Source: Streptomyces sp. Y2F8-2
GTDB taxonomy: Bacteria > Actinomycetota > Actinomycetes > Streptomycetales > Streptomycetaceae
DNA: 64,000 nucleotides
Assembly: GCF_014905555.1 (NCBI RefSeq)
Contig: NZ_BNGS01000008.1
Location: 62,001-126,000 of the forward strand
Direction of reading: 5' to 3'
The position numbers and the translations under genes are program-made. Below are positions 46,541-56,111 of the stretch, one piece after another; positions within the stretch are counted from its first letter, which is position 1, and the number at the start of each line of letters is the position of its first letter. The notes under the pieces were generated by a model that was not told the origin of the DNA, made no database searches, and saw only the letters and a program-made list of their open reading frames with translations.

Positions 46541-47443
46541 TTGATTACCGGCATTAAGGGCACGCGAGTTCGCAGGGCAGTCGCGGCAGTGGTCACCACC
46601 GGAGCCGTGCTCACCACCGGAGCCCTCACCGCGGTGCCCGCTCAGGCCGTCACCACGCCCTCGATCGTGGCCGCGGGCGGCTACGTGATGAACAACGCGA
46701 ACGGCGGGACGCTGTACACGAAGGCCGCGGACACCAGGCGTTCCACCGGCTCCACCACCAAGATCATGACCGCGAAGGTGGTGCTCGCACAGCCGAACCT
46801 CAACCTCGACGCCAAGGTGACGATCCAGAAGGCGTACAGCGACTACGTGGTCGCCAACAACGCCTCCCAGGCGCACCTGATCGTCGGCGACAAGGTCACC
46901 GTCCGTCAGCTGCTGTACGGGCTGATGCTGCCCTCCGGCTGTGACGCGGCCTACGCGCTCGCCGACAAGTTCGGTTCCGGCACGACGCGTGCGGCGCGCG
47001 TGAAGTCGTTCATCGGCAAGATGAACAGCGCCGCCACGAGCCTCGGCCTGAAGAACACGCACTTCGACTCGTTCGACGGCATCGGCAACGGCAACAACTA
47101 CTCGACGCCGCGCGATCTGACGAAGATCGCGAGCAGCGCGATGAAGAACTCCACGTTCCGCACGATCGTGAAGACCAAGTCGTACACGGCGAAGACCATC
47201 ACCAAGTCCGGCACCGTCCGCACCATGGCGCCGTGGACCAACACCAACACGCTGCTCAGCAGCTACAGCGGCGCGATCGGCGTGAAGACCGGCTCCGGCC
47301 CCGAGGCCAAGTACTGCCTCGTCTTCGCCGCCACCCGCAACGGCAAGACGGTCATCGGCACGGTCCTCGCCTCGTCGTCGATCAACCAGCGTGCCGCCGA
47401 CGCCACGAAGCTGCTGAACTACGGCTTCGCCAAGCTCGGCTGA
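46541..47443 (+). CDS. D-alanyl-D-alanine carboxypeptidase-like serine hydrolase
   Basis: This 300-aa exported penicillin-binding-type enzyme trims peptidoglycan side chains. A signal peptide (RRAVAAVVTTGAVLTTGAL, cleavage after AQA) precedes the transpeptidase fold. The active-site Ser-Lys lies in GSTTKIMTA (SxxK) and the third motif is KTGSG. The second motif reads SGC (LMLPSGCDAAYALAD), where SxN is usual. The start TTG 46541 has GGAG 9 nt upstream and gives a normal signal peptide; ATG 46499 is also open. It ends at a strong terminator. Confidence 0.85.
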   Translation: MITGIKGTRVRRAVAAVVTTGAVLTTGALTAVPAQAVTTPSIVAAGGYVMNNANGGTLYTKAADTRRSTGSTTKIMTAKVVLAQPNLNLDAKVTIQKAYSDYVVANNASQAHLIVGDKVTVRQLLYGLMLPSGCDAAYALADKFGSGTTRAARVKSFIGKMNSAATSLGLKNTHFDSFDGIGNGNNYSTPRDLTKIASSAMKNSTFRTIVKTKSYTAKTITKSGTVRTMAPWTNTNTLLSSYSGAIGVKTGSGPEAKYCLVFAATRNGKTVIGTVLASSSINQRAADATKLLNYGFAKLG

Positions 47444-47459
47444 CACCCGCCACACGCCG

Positions 47460-47496
47460 AGGGGGTCTGCCGCTGCCGGTCAGCGGCAGACCCCCT
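47460..47496. terminator. Strong bidirectional hairpin terminator
   Basis: A 16-bp perfect stem (AGGGGGTCTGCCGCTG at 47460-47475 with 47481-47496) closes a 5-nt loop. It lies between the convergent DD-peptidase and bkdC genes and ends in CCCCCTT. Confidence 0.9.
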
Positions 47497-47520
47497 TCGC
47501 CATAGGCATGTCGTCCTGCG

Positions 47521-48909
47521 CTACGCCCAGGTGATCAGCCGCTTCGGCTGTTCCAGGATCGCGGCCACGTCCGCGAGGACCTTCGAGCCCAGTTCGCCGT
47601 CGACCAGGCGGTGGTCGAAGCTCAGGGCCAGGGTGGTGACCTGGCGGGGCTTGACCTTGCCCTTGTGGACCCACGGCTGGAGCTTGATCGCGCCGACCGC
47701 GAGGATCGCGGACTCGCCCGGGTTGAGGATCGGTGTGCCGGTGTCGACGCCGAAGACGCCCACGTTCGTGATCGTGACCGTGCCGCCCTGCATCGCCGCG
47801 GGACTCGTCCTGCCCTCCCGGGCCGTGGCCACCAGCTCACCCAGGGCCTCGGCCAGTTGGGGGAGTGTCTTGTCGTGCGCGTCCTTGATGTTCGGCACGA
47901 TCAGACCGCGCGGGGTGGCCGCGGCGATGCCCAGGTTCACGTAGTGCTTGCGCACGATCTCCTGGTTGGCCTCGTCCCAGGACGCGTTGATGTCCGGGTT
48001 CCGCTTGATCGCGACCAGCAGGGCCTTGGCGATCAGCAGCAGGGGATTGACACGCAGACCCTCGAAGTCCCTGTCCTGCTTGAGCTCCTCGACCAGCTTC
48101 ATCGTGCGGGTGACGTCGACGGTCACGAACTCCGTGACGTGCGGGGCGGTGAACGCCGAACCGACCATCGCCTGCGCGGTGGCCTTGCGGACGCCCTTGA
48201 CCGGGATACGGGTCTCCCGCCCGCCGTCGTACGTCACCGGCGGCGCCGGCGCCACGACGGGAGCGGGCGCGACCGGGGCCGCCGGGGCCGCAGGGGTCTC
48301 CTGGACCGGTGCGGAGACCACCGCCGCCTGCACGTCCTCGCGCGTGATGATCCCGTCCGGGCCCGACGGCCGTACCGTCGCCAGGTCGACGCCCAGGTCC
48401 TTCGCCAGCTTGCGCACCGGCGGCTTCGCCAGCGGACGGGCCTGCCTGCCGTGCCCGTTCAGGTCGCCCTGGACAACGGAGACGGTCTCCTCGGCCGCCG
48501 CCGCGGGCGCCTTGCGGGGGCGGCGCCGGGTGGAGGACTCGGCGACGCCGTAACCGACGAGGACCGGCTTGCGGCCCTCCTGCCGGGTCTCCTTCGCCTC
48601 GGGCTTCTCCTCCACCGCCTTCTCGACGGGCGCCTGCGCCTCCTCGGCGGGGGCGCCCCCCGTCACGTCCACCGCGATGATCGGCGTGCCGACGTCCACC
48701 GTGGTGCCCTCGGGGAAGTGCAGCTCGCGGACCACCCCGTCGTACGGGATCGGCAGCTCCACGGCCGCCTTCGCCGTCTCCACCTCGCACACGACCTGCC
48801 CGTCGGTGACCGTGTCACCCGGCTGGACGTACCACTTGAGGATCTCGGCCTCGGTGAGCCCCTCGCCCACGTCGGGCATCTTGAACTCGCGCACGGACGC
48901 GTCAGTCAT
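47521..48909 (-). CDS. bkdC: Branched-chain 2-oxoacid dehydrogenase E2 (dihydrolipoyl acyltransferase), cluster 1
   Basis: This 462-aa enzyme transfers the acyl group from E1 to CoA. Order of domains: N-terminal lipoyl domain with the modified Lys in CEVETAKAAVELP, Pro/Ala linkers, E1/E3-binding domain (PPVRKLAKDLGVDLATV and GIITREDVQAA), and the catalytic core ending in SFDHRLVDGELG (active-site His and Asp) plus AILAVGAIKL. It is the last gene of bkdA-bkdB-bkdC, 19 bp after bkdB. ATG 48909 is chosen; a GTG 9 nt upstream is possible. There is no E3 gene here, so lipoamide dehydrogenase is shared. Confidence 0.93.
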   Translation of the reverse strand: MTDASVREFKMPDVGEGLTEAEILKWYVQPGDTVTDGQVVCEVETAKAAVELPIPYDGVVRELHFPEGTTVDVGTPIIAVDVTGGAPAEEAQAPVEKAVEEKPEAKETRQEGRKPVLVGYGVAESSTRRRPRKAPAAAAEETVSVVQGDLNGHGRQARPLAKPPVRKLAKDLGVDLATVRPSGPDGIITREDVQAAVVSAPVQETPAAPAAPVAPAPVVAPAPPVTYDGGRETRIPVKGVRKATAQAMVGSAFTAPHVTEFVTVDVTRTMKLVEELKQDRDFEGLRVNPLLLIAKALLVAIKRNPDINASWDEANQEIVRKHYVNLGIAAATPRGLIVPNIKDAHDKTLPQLAEALGELVATAREGRTSPAAMQGGTVTITNVGVFGVDTGTPILNPGESAILAVGAIKLQPWVHKGKVKPRQVTTLALSFDHRLVDGELGSKVLADVAAILEQPKRLITWA

Positions 48910-48928
48910 CGTCGTCACGACCCTCTCC

Positions 48929-49906
48929 TCAGTACGCCAGGGCGCGGTCGACGGCGTCCAGCACCCGGTCAAGGCCCGGCAGGTACTCCTCCTCCAGCCG
49001 CGCAGGCGGATACGGCGCGTGGTAGCCGCCGACCCGCAGCACGGGCGCCTCCAGGTGGTAGAAGCACCGCTCCGTGATGCGAGCGGCGATCTCCGCGCCC
49101 GAACCGAAGAACACCGGCGCCTCGTGCACCACGACCAGACGGCGGGTCTTCTCCACCGACGTCTGGACGGAGTCGAAGTCGAGCGGGGAGACCGACCGGA
49201 GGTCCAGCACCTCCAGCGACCTGCCCTCCTCCTGCGCGGCCGCGGCGGCCTCCTGGCACACCTTCACCATCGGGCCGTAGGCGGCCAGGGTCAGGTCCGT
49301 GCCCTCGCGCACCACGCGCGCCTTGTGCAGCGGACCCGGGATCGCCTCCGTGTTGACCTCGGACTTGTCCCAGTAGCGCCGCTTCGGCTCGAAGAAGATC
49401 ACCGGGTCGTCGCTCTGGATCGCCTGCTGCATCATCCAGTACGCGTCGGAGGCGCTGGACGGAGAGACGACCTTCAGGCCCGCCACGTGCGCGAACAGCG
49501 CCTCCGGGGACTCGCTGTGGTGCTCCACCGCCCCGATGCCGCCGCCGTAGGGGATGCGGATGACGACCGGCAGCTTGACCTTGCCCAGCGAGCGGGCGTG
49601 CATCTTCGCCAGCTGGGTGACGATCTGGTCGTAGGCCGGGAAGACGAACCCGTCGAACTGGATCTCCGCCACCGGCCGGTACCCGCGCAGCGCGAGACCG
49701 ATCGCCGTGCCGACGATGCCCGACTCCGCGAGCGGGGTGTCGATCACCCGCTCCTCGCCGAAGTCCTTCTGCAGGCCGTCCGTCACACGGAAGACACCGC
49801 CGAGCTTGCCGACGTCCTCGCCCATCACCAGGACCTTGGGGTCCGACTCCAGGGCCTTGCGCAGCGACTCGTTGATCGCCTTGGCGATCGCCATCTTCTC
49901 GGCCAT
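48929..49906 (-). CDS. bkdB: Branched-chain 2-oxoacid dehydrogenase E1 beta, cluster 1
   Basis: This 325-aa subunit pairs with E1 alpha to bind thiamine diphosphate. Typical motifs are visible: GEDVGKLGGVFRVTDGLQKDF, DTPLAESGIVGTAIGLALRG, EIQFDGFVFPAYDQI, PYGGGIGAVEHHSESPEALF and the C-terminal VGGYHAPYPPA. The ATG at 49906 lies 1 nt after the bkdA stop, with GGGGGA upstream inside bkdA, so translation is coupled. Length is normal. Confidence 0.93.
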   Translation of the reverse strand: MAEKMAIAKAINESLRKALESDPKVLVMGEDVGKLGGVFRVTDGLQKDFGEERVIDTPLAESGIVGTAIGLALRGYRPVAEIQFDGFVFPAYDQIVTQLAKMHARSLGKVKLPVVIRIPYGGGIGAVEHHSESPEALFAHVAGLKVVSPSSASDAYWMMQQAIQSDDPVIFFEPKRRYWDKSEVNTEAIPGPLHKARVVREGTDLTLAAYGPMVKVCQEAAAAAQEEGRSLEVLDLRSVSPLDFDSVQTSVEKTRRLVVVHEAPVFFGSGAEIAARITERCFYHLEAPVLRVGGYHAPYPPARLEEEYLPGLDRVLDAVDRALAY

Positions 49907-49907
49907 G

Positions 49908-51098
49908 TCACCGTCCCCCTTCTACGTCCGCGAACGACGCCTGATAGGCGGCGAACTGGGCCCGCTCCTCGTCGACGAGCGCATGCCCGTCCGCGTACGC
50001 GTGCTCGAAGATGGCGAAGTGGTCCGGGTCCGGCATGGCACGGACCGCTTCACGCACCCGCCTTCCCAACGTCTCGCTCTCCGCCTCGAGTTCCGCGAAG
50101 AATCCCTCGTCCGCGTGGTTTGACGCCTCGAGGTAGGCGCGCAGGCGGGCGATCGGGTCCTTCGCCTCCCAGGCGGCCCGCTCGTCGTCCAGGCGGTAGC
50201 GGGTCGGGTCGTCGGAGGTGGTGTGGGCACCCATGCGGTAGGTGAACGCCTCCACCAGGGTCGGGCCCTCGCCGTTGCGCGCCCGCTCCAGCGCCCACTT
50301 GGTCACCGCGAGGCAGCCCAGCACGTCGTTGCCGTCCACCCGCACCCCGGGGAAGCCGAAACCCTGCGCACGCTGGTACAGGGGCACCCGGGTCTGCTTC
50401 TCGGTGGGCTCGGAGATCGCCCACTGGTTGTTCTGGCAGAAGAACACCACCGGGGCGTTGTAGACCGCCGCGAACGTGAACGACTCCGCCACGTCGCCCT
50501 GGCTGGAGGCACCGTCACCGAAGTACGCGATCACGGCCGAGTCGGCGCCGTCCTTGGCCACGCCCATGGCGTAGCCGGTCGCGTGCAGCGTCTGCGAGCC
50601 GATGACGATCGTGTAGAGGTGGAAGTTGTTGCTGTTCGGGTCCCAGCCGCCGTTGTTCACACCGCGGAACATGCCGAGCAGGTTGGTCGGGTCCACGCCG
50701 CGGCACCAGGCGACGCCGTGCTCACGGTAGGTCGGGAAGACGTAGTCGTCGTCGCGCAGGGCCCGGCCGGAGCCGATCTGGGCGGCCTCCTGGCCGAGCA
50801 GCGAGGCCCACAGGCCCAGCTCGCCCTGGCGCTGCAGGGACGTGGCCTCGGCGTCGAAGCGGCGGGTCAGCACCATGTCCCGGTACAGCCCGCGCAGCTG
50901 CTGCGGCGTGACGTCCTCGACGTACCGGTCGTACTCGGGGTTCGCGACCCGCGTGCCCTCGGGCGTCAGCAACTGGACGAGGTCGGGGTCGCTGCCCTTC
51001 TTGGGCGTGTTGCTGGTGGTGCGCTTGGTGCCGGTGGTGCCGGCCTTGCTTCCGGCGCTGCGTCGCGGCTTGCGCGCGGCAGTGCTCTCCACGGTCAC
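49908..51098 (-). CDS. bkdA: Branched-chain 2-oxoacid dehydrogenase E1 alpha, cluster 1
   Basis: This 396-aa subunit decarboxylates branched 2-oxoacids with thiamine diphosphate. The ThDP motif is intact (GDGASSQGDVAES ... FFCQNN), as are DDYVFPTYREHGVAW and the loop YRMGAHTTSDDPTRYR, which holds the phosphorylation-type serine region of the family. A Lys/Arg/Thr-rich N-terminal extension (about residues 1-40) is unlike most bacterial E1 alpha proteins. GTG 51098 follows GGAGGAG. It heads the operon. The products (isobutyryl-, isovaleryl- and 2-methylbutyryl-CoA) feed branched fatty acids and polyketide starters. Confidence 0.93.
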   Translation of the reverse strand: MTVESTAARKPRRSAGSKAGTTGTKRTTSNTPKKGSDPDLVQLLTPEGTRVANPEYDRYVEDVTPQQLRGLYRDMVLTRRFDAEATSLQRQGELGLWASLLGQEAAQIGSGRALRDDDYVFPTYREHGVAWCRGVDPTNLLGMFRGVNNGGWDPNSNNFHLYTIVIGSQTLHATGYAMGVAKDGADSAVIAYFGDGASSQGDVAESFTFAAVYNAPVVFFCQNNQWAISEPTEKQTRVPLYQRAQGFGFPGVRVDGNDVLGCLAVTKWALERARNGEGPTLVEAFTYRMGAHTTSDDPTRYRLDDERAAWEAKDPIARLRAYLEASNHADEGFFAELEAESETLGRRVREAVRAMPDPDHFAIFEHAYADGHALVDEERAQFAAYQASFADVEGGR

Positions 51099-51312
51099 GT
51101 GTGCTCCTCCGTCGGTCCGGCCCCCGGGTTCGCCGGGTGCCTGGGTTCCCCTCGGCCCGTTCGGGCCGGTGGGAGCGGCTCCGCCTGCAACGCACGGACG
51201 CACGGGGTGGGTGCGGCTCGTCCGAACAGACGTGGAAGGTGCCCCGGCGAGCACCCTGCAAGGGGCACGTTACCCAGCGCGCCACATTTCTGTGAAACCC
51301 CTCCTGACCTGG

Positions 51313-51339
51313 GATTTTGCTTGGAAATCCAAGTAAATC
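51313..51339. promoter_or_regulatory. Candidate Lrp/BkdR-type operator upstream of bkdABC
   Basis: The core CTTGGA-AA-TCCAAG (51320-51333) is a perfect 6-bp inverted repeat. Outer arms GATTT (51313-51317) and AAATC (51335-51339) pair with a 1-nt offset. It is AT-rich and about 215 bp before bkdA. BkdR-type Lrp/AsnC proteins regulate bkd operons in other bacteria, but no lrp gene is adjacent here. Confidence 0.45.
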
Positions 51340-51493
51340 GAGTCAGTCGGGAACAGGTGCTGGTCACAGCCTTGCAGGGGGCCGGAACAACGGCACGTTA
51401 TCCCGCCCGCCCGGAGCACGGGAAGACGTCATCTGGAGTGACACAGGTGTCGTACGCGGGTCCGCCCCGTGAGCACGACCGGGGGACATGATC

Positions 51494-51601
51494 GTGGCAC
51501 GCACCTGGTAACGGGTGGAGCACGACCTGTTAGAAGCGTTGGGGCACGACCTGTTACAAGCGTTGGGGCACGAACCTGGAACAAGCGTTGGGGCACGACC
51601 T
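51494..51601. repeat. 24-bp tandem repeat array
   Basis: The unit begins GGGGCACGACCTGTTA and ends CAAGCGTT. Copies lie at 51517-51540, 51541-51564 and 51565-51589 (one extra A), with a half copy at 51590-51601 and a degenerate copy at 51494-51516. Copies 1 and 2 differ at two positions. Confidence 0.85.
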
Positions 51602-51617
51602 CGGCGCGGCCGAAAAA

Positions 51618-51661
51618 GCCACGCGCGCGTGGAGCCCGTCTCCGGGCCACGCGCGCGTGGA
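51618..51661 (-). terminator. Hairpin made from two copies of a palindrome, after the kinase gene
   Basis: CCACGCGCGCGTGG is itself a perfect palindrome and occurs at 51619-51632 and 51647-51660. The two copies can pair into a 14-bp stem with a 14-nt loop, 21 bp beyond the kinase stop. Confidence 0.6.
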
Positions 51662-51681
51662 GGACGCTTCACCGCGGGGCG

Positions 51682-53256
<1,575 letters not shown>

Positions 53257-53633
53257 CGGTCCTCGCCGTCGTTTCTGCCCGCGGTCTGCGCGGTGGTTGT
53301 TACGGTCTCCGACGGGCCACGCTACAGGCTCCGCGCAAGGCACCGGTCCGAGATGGATTCGAGATGACCGGCCATCCAACCCTGTACCGGGTCCCACGTG
53401 CAAATTCCGTGTACCGGCCGTACAACCCCTGTAACGCTTCCGCGACGCTTCTTTCGCGTACGGTCACGGAACGGGCACCGAGCTTGACGTGTCCTTGCCC
53501 TGGGGCACACTTGGCCGGGAATGGACCAGTCGATCACGGAGCAGTAGCTGTCGATCGTCGACAACACGGATATCGATCACGGCCGCGGGAGCACCAGCAG
53601 CTGCTGCCGCCGCGCCGATGGGGGACGCAGAAC
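53257..53633. other. Divergent promoter region between two kinase genes, 377 bp
   Basis: No gene is seen. It contains TTGACG (about 53484, a possible -35), a perfect inverted repeat at 53549-53563 and the 10-bp direct repeat TCGATCACGG at 53530 and 53573. These probably belong to the promoters of the two kinases. Confidence 0.5.
53549..53563. promoter_or_regulatory. Inverted repeat in the kinase promoter region
   Basis: TGTCGA-TCG-TCGACA has perfect 6-bp arms. It lies between two copies of TCGATCACGG, 71-85 bp before the rightward kinase start. It may be an operator. Confidence 0.4.
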
Positions 53634-55250
53634 ATGAGCCAGGACGGCGCACACGGCCGGTACGCGGGGCGCGCGCTCGCCGGCGGCCGCTACCAGCTGC
53701 GCGACTTGCTCGGCGAGGGCGGTATGGCCTCGGTGCACCTGGCGTACGACTCGGTCCTCGACCGCCAGGTCGCGATCAAGACACTGCACACCGAACTGGG
53801 ACGCGAGCAGGCCTTCCGGGAGCGTTTCCGCCGCGAGGCGCAGGCCGTGGCGAAACTCACGCACACGAACATCGTCTCGGTCTTCGACACCGGCGAGGAC
53901 GAACTGGCGGGGACGACGACCCCGTACATCGTCATGGAGTACATCGAGGGCAAGCCGCTCGGCTCGGTCCTCGACGCGGACATCCGGCAGTTCGGCGCGA
54001 TGCCGGCCGACAAGGCGCTGAAGATCACCGCTGATGTGCTGGCCGCCCTGGAGATCAGCCATGAGATGGGGCTGGTCCACCGGGACATCAAGCCGGGCAA
54101 TGTGATGATGACGAAGCGCAACGTCGTCAAGGTCATGGACTTCGGCATCGCCCGTGCCATGCAGTCCGGCGTCACCTCGATGACCCAGACGGGCATGGTG
54201 GTCGGCACCCCCCAGTACCTGTCCCCGGAGCAGGCCCTCGGCCGGGCCGTGGACGCGCGGTCCGACCTGTACTCGGTCGGCATCATGCTGTTCCAACTGG
54301 TCACCGGTCGGCTGCCGTTCGAGGCGGATTCACCGCTCGCGATCGCGTACGCGCATGTGCAGGAGGAGCCGGTGGCTCCGTCCTCGATCAACCGTTCACT
54401 GCCGCCGGCGGTGGACGCACTGGTGGCCCGCGCGCTCAAGAAGAACCCGAACGAACGCTTCCCGAACGCCGAGGCGATGCGGGACGAATGCCTGCGGGTG
54501 GCCGCGTCACTCACGGCGGCCGCGCCGAGCATCGTGCCGGGCGCGCAGACCCCGAGTGGCGCCGGCGTCAGCTCCGCGGTCTTCCCGCCGGTCGGCCAGT
54601 CGGCGGCGCCCCCCGTGGGGCCCGTGCAGACGCCGTACCAGCCCGGCCCGTACGGCGGTCCGGTCCCGTCGCCCACCTACGGCTACCCGCAGCAGGGCGG
54701 CTACCGGACGCCCCCGCAGAACGCCGGGTTCGCGCCGCAGCAGTCCGCGGCGACCCCGCCGCCGTACCACCTCGCCCCGCAGACGCCCGCCACGGGCGGT
54801 CAGAAGGGCAGCCAGGCCGTGGTCATCGGCTCCGTCGTGGTCGCCCTGGTCGTGATAGTCGGCCTGCTGACCTCACTGTTGCTGCACAACAACAGCAGCG
54901 GGAACGAGGGCGACGGGAGCGACGGCGGTGGGAGCACTTCCCCGACCGTGGTCGCGGGCCACAGGGGCCCGGACACGACGAAGACGATCGAGACGACGAG
55001 GTGCACGGAGCCGGAGACGTCCTACGTCGATCCGAAGAAGATCCGGGTGCCCGACTTCTCCTTCAAGAACCTCACGTCGGTCGAGGCGTGCTTCCAGGCA
55101 GCGGGCTGGAAGTACGAGATCACGCACGAGGACGAGAACACCTACGGCGAGGACACGGTCATGAGCCAGTCCCCGACGGCCGGTACGGACGCCAACCCGA
55201 AGAAGATGCCCGTGATCGAACTCACGGTGTCGACGGGCGACCCGGCGTGA
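53634..55250 (+). CDS. Serine/threonine protein kinase with one PASTA-like domain
   Basis: This 538-aa kinase has an intact catalytic domain at about residues 18-280 (GEGGMASVHLAYD, VAIKTLH, HRDIKPGNVM, MDFGIAR, VGTPQYLSPEQAL). A Pro/Gln/Tyr-rich linker precedes one transmembrane helix (VVIGSVVVALVVIVGLLTSL, about residue 400). The outside C-terminal segment (about 465-538) includes RVPDFSFKNLTSVEACFQAA and SQSPTAGT and resembles one PASTA domain, which in kinases of the PknB type senses muropeptides or lipid II. ATG 53634 has GGGGGA 8 nt upstream. PknB-type enzymes usually have several PASTA repeats, so a single one is unusual. Confidence 0.92.
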   Translation: MSQDGAHGRYAGRALAGGRYQLRDLLGEGGMASVHLAYDSVLDRQVAIKTLHTELGREQAFRERFRREAQAVAKLTHTNIVSVFDTGEDELAGTTTPYIVMEYIEGKPLGSVLDADIRQFGAMPADKALKITADVLAALEISHEMGLVHRDIKPGNVMMTKRNVVKVMDFGIARAMQSGVTSMTQTGMVVGTPQYLSPEQALGRAVDARSDLYSVGIMLFQLVTGRLPFEADSPLAIAYAHVQEEPVAPSSINRSLPPAVDALVARALKKNPNERFPNAEAMRDECLRVAASLTAAAPSIVPGAQTPSGAGVSSAVFPPVGQSAAPPVGPVQTPYQPGPYGGPVPSPTYGYPQQGGYRTPPQNAGFAPQQSAATPPPYHLAPQTPATGGQKGSQAVVIGSVVVALVVIVGLLTSLLLHNNSSGNEGDGSDGGGSTSPTVVAGHRGPDTTKTIETTRCTEPETSYVDPKKIRVPDFSFKNLTSVEACFQAAGWKYEITHEDENTYGEDTVMSQSPTAGTDANPKKMPVIELTVSTGDPA

Positions 55251-55270
55251 GCCGCTTCTGATGCGACGGC

Positions 55271-55303
55271 AGGGGCCCGGCACCCTCACGGTGCCGGGCC
55301 CCT
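55271..55303. terminator. Strong bidirectional hairpin terminator
   Basis: AGGGGCCCGGCACC (55271-55284) pairs perfectly with 55290-55303, a 14-bp stem with a CTCAC loop. It separates the convergent kinase and bpa genes. Confidence 0.9.
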
Positions 55304-55333
55304 CGCACGGTCGGCGTCACAGGTAGGTCGGCG

Positions 55334-55879
55334 TCACAGGTACGGGCCGCCCGACCGGCCGCCGGTGCGGCGGTCCTCCTCGCCGTCGGGGGAGCCCACT
55401 CCCGGGGGAAGGGCGCGGCGCATCTGTTCCAGCTGGGCGCGTGCCGCCATCTGCTGGGCGAACAGGGTGGTCTGGATCCCGTGGAAGAGGCCCTCCAGCC
55501 AGCCCACCAACTGGGCCTGTGCGATGCGCAGTTCCGCGTCGCTCGGGATCCCCTCGTCCGTGAAGGGCAGGGAGAGCCGCTCGAGCTCCTCGACGAGTTC
55601 GGGGGCGAGACCGTCCTCCAGCTCCTTCACCGAGCTGGCGTGGATCTCCTTCAGGCGCTGCCGGCTGGCCTCGTCCAGAGGAGCCGCGCGCACCTCCTCC
55701 AGCAGCTGCTTGATCATGCTGCCGATGCGCATGACCTTCGCGGGCTGCTCCACCTGTTCGGTCACCGGGACCTCGCGGGAGTCGTCGTCTCCGGTGCCGC
55801 CGAGAGCCATCCCGTCCTGGCCCACGACCAAGATCTTCTGGGCGTTCTCCGACGACCGTTCGTTCCTCGGCATCTCCAT
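55334..55879 (-). CDS. bpa: Bacterial proteasome activator (Bpa/PafE family)
   Basis: This 181-aa protein should form a dodecameric ring that opens the 20S proteasome and admits unfolded proteins without ATP. The central four-helix region is clear: SMIKQLLEEVRAAPLDEASR, VKELEDGLAPELVEELERL and QLVGWLEGLFHGIQTTLFAQ. The C-terminus is GGRSGGPYL; the Mycobacterium protein ends in GQYL, the hydrophobic-Tyr-X motif that docks on the proteasome, so the Tyr is kept. ATG 55879 gives MEMPRNERSSENAQ; an upstream GTG (55903) and ATG 55873 are possible. It lies next to a kinase, not to the proteasome genes. Confidence 0.9.
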   Translation of the reverse strand: MEMPRNERSSENAQKILVVGQDGMALGGTGDDDSREVPVTEQVEQPAKVMRIGSMIKQLLEEVRAAPLDEASRQRLKEIHASSVKELEDGLAPELVEELERLSLPFTDEGIPSDAELRIAQAQLVGWLEGLFHGIQTTLFAQQMAARAQLEQMRRALPPGVGSPDGEEDRRTGGRSGGPYL

Positions 55880-56111
55880 GCCGCCATTCTCTCGCACCGA
55901 CACACCTCATCAGCCAGGTTGCCCGGTACGGGGAGTGATCCACCCCACAACCGACAGTTCGGCCTCGGTGCCTCGCGTCAGTGCTGCAGGGGCACGACGG
56001 GCGACATAGGGCGTACGGCGCAGGGCGTACGGCCGAGATGCCGGACACCGGGGTCCGTGTGACGCTGGTGCCGTTGATCTTGCCGCCCGAGTACGGGAGG
56101 GGGTCACTCGC

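Larger units (their letters stand above)
51099..51681. other. 583-bp intergenic region with operator-like and repeated DNA
   Basis: This is the longest non-coding stretch in the window. From the bkdA side it holds a leader of about 210 bp, an imperfect 27-bp palindrome (51313-51339), a 24-bp tandem array (51494-51601) and two copies of a 14-bp palindrome forming a hairpin at the kinase end. Open frames through the array exist on both strands but lack normal composition. Confidence 0.7.

Noticed and set aside
47611..49077. A 488-codon plus-strand frame opposite bkdC and bkdB.
   Set aside because: It is the complement of conserved bkd coding sequence and has no domain motif.
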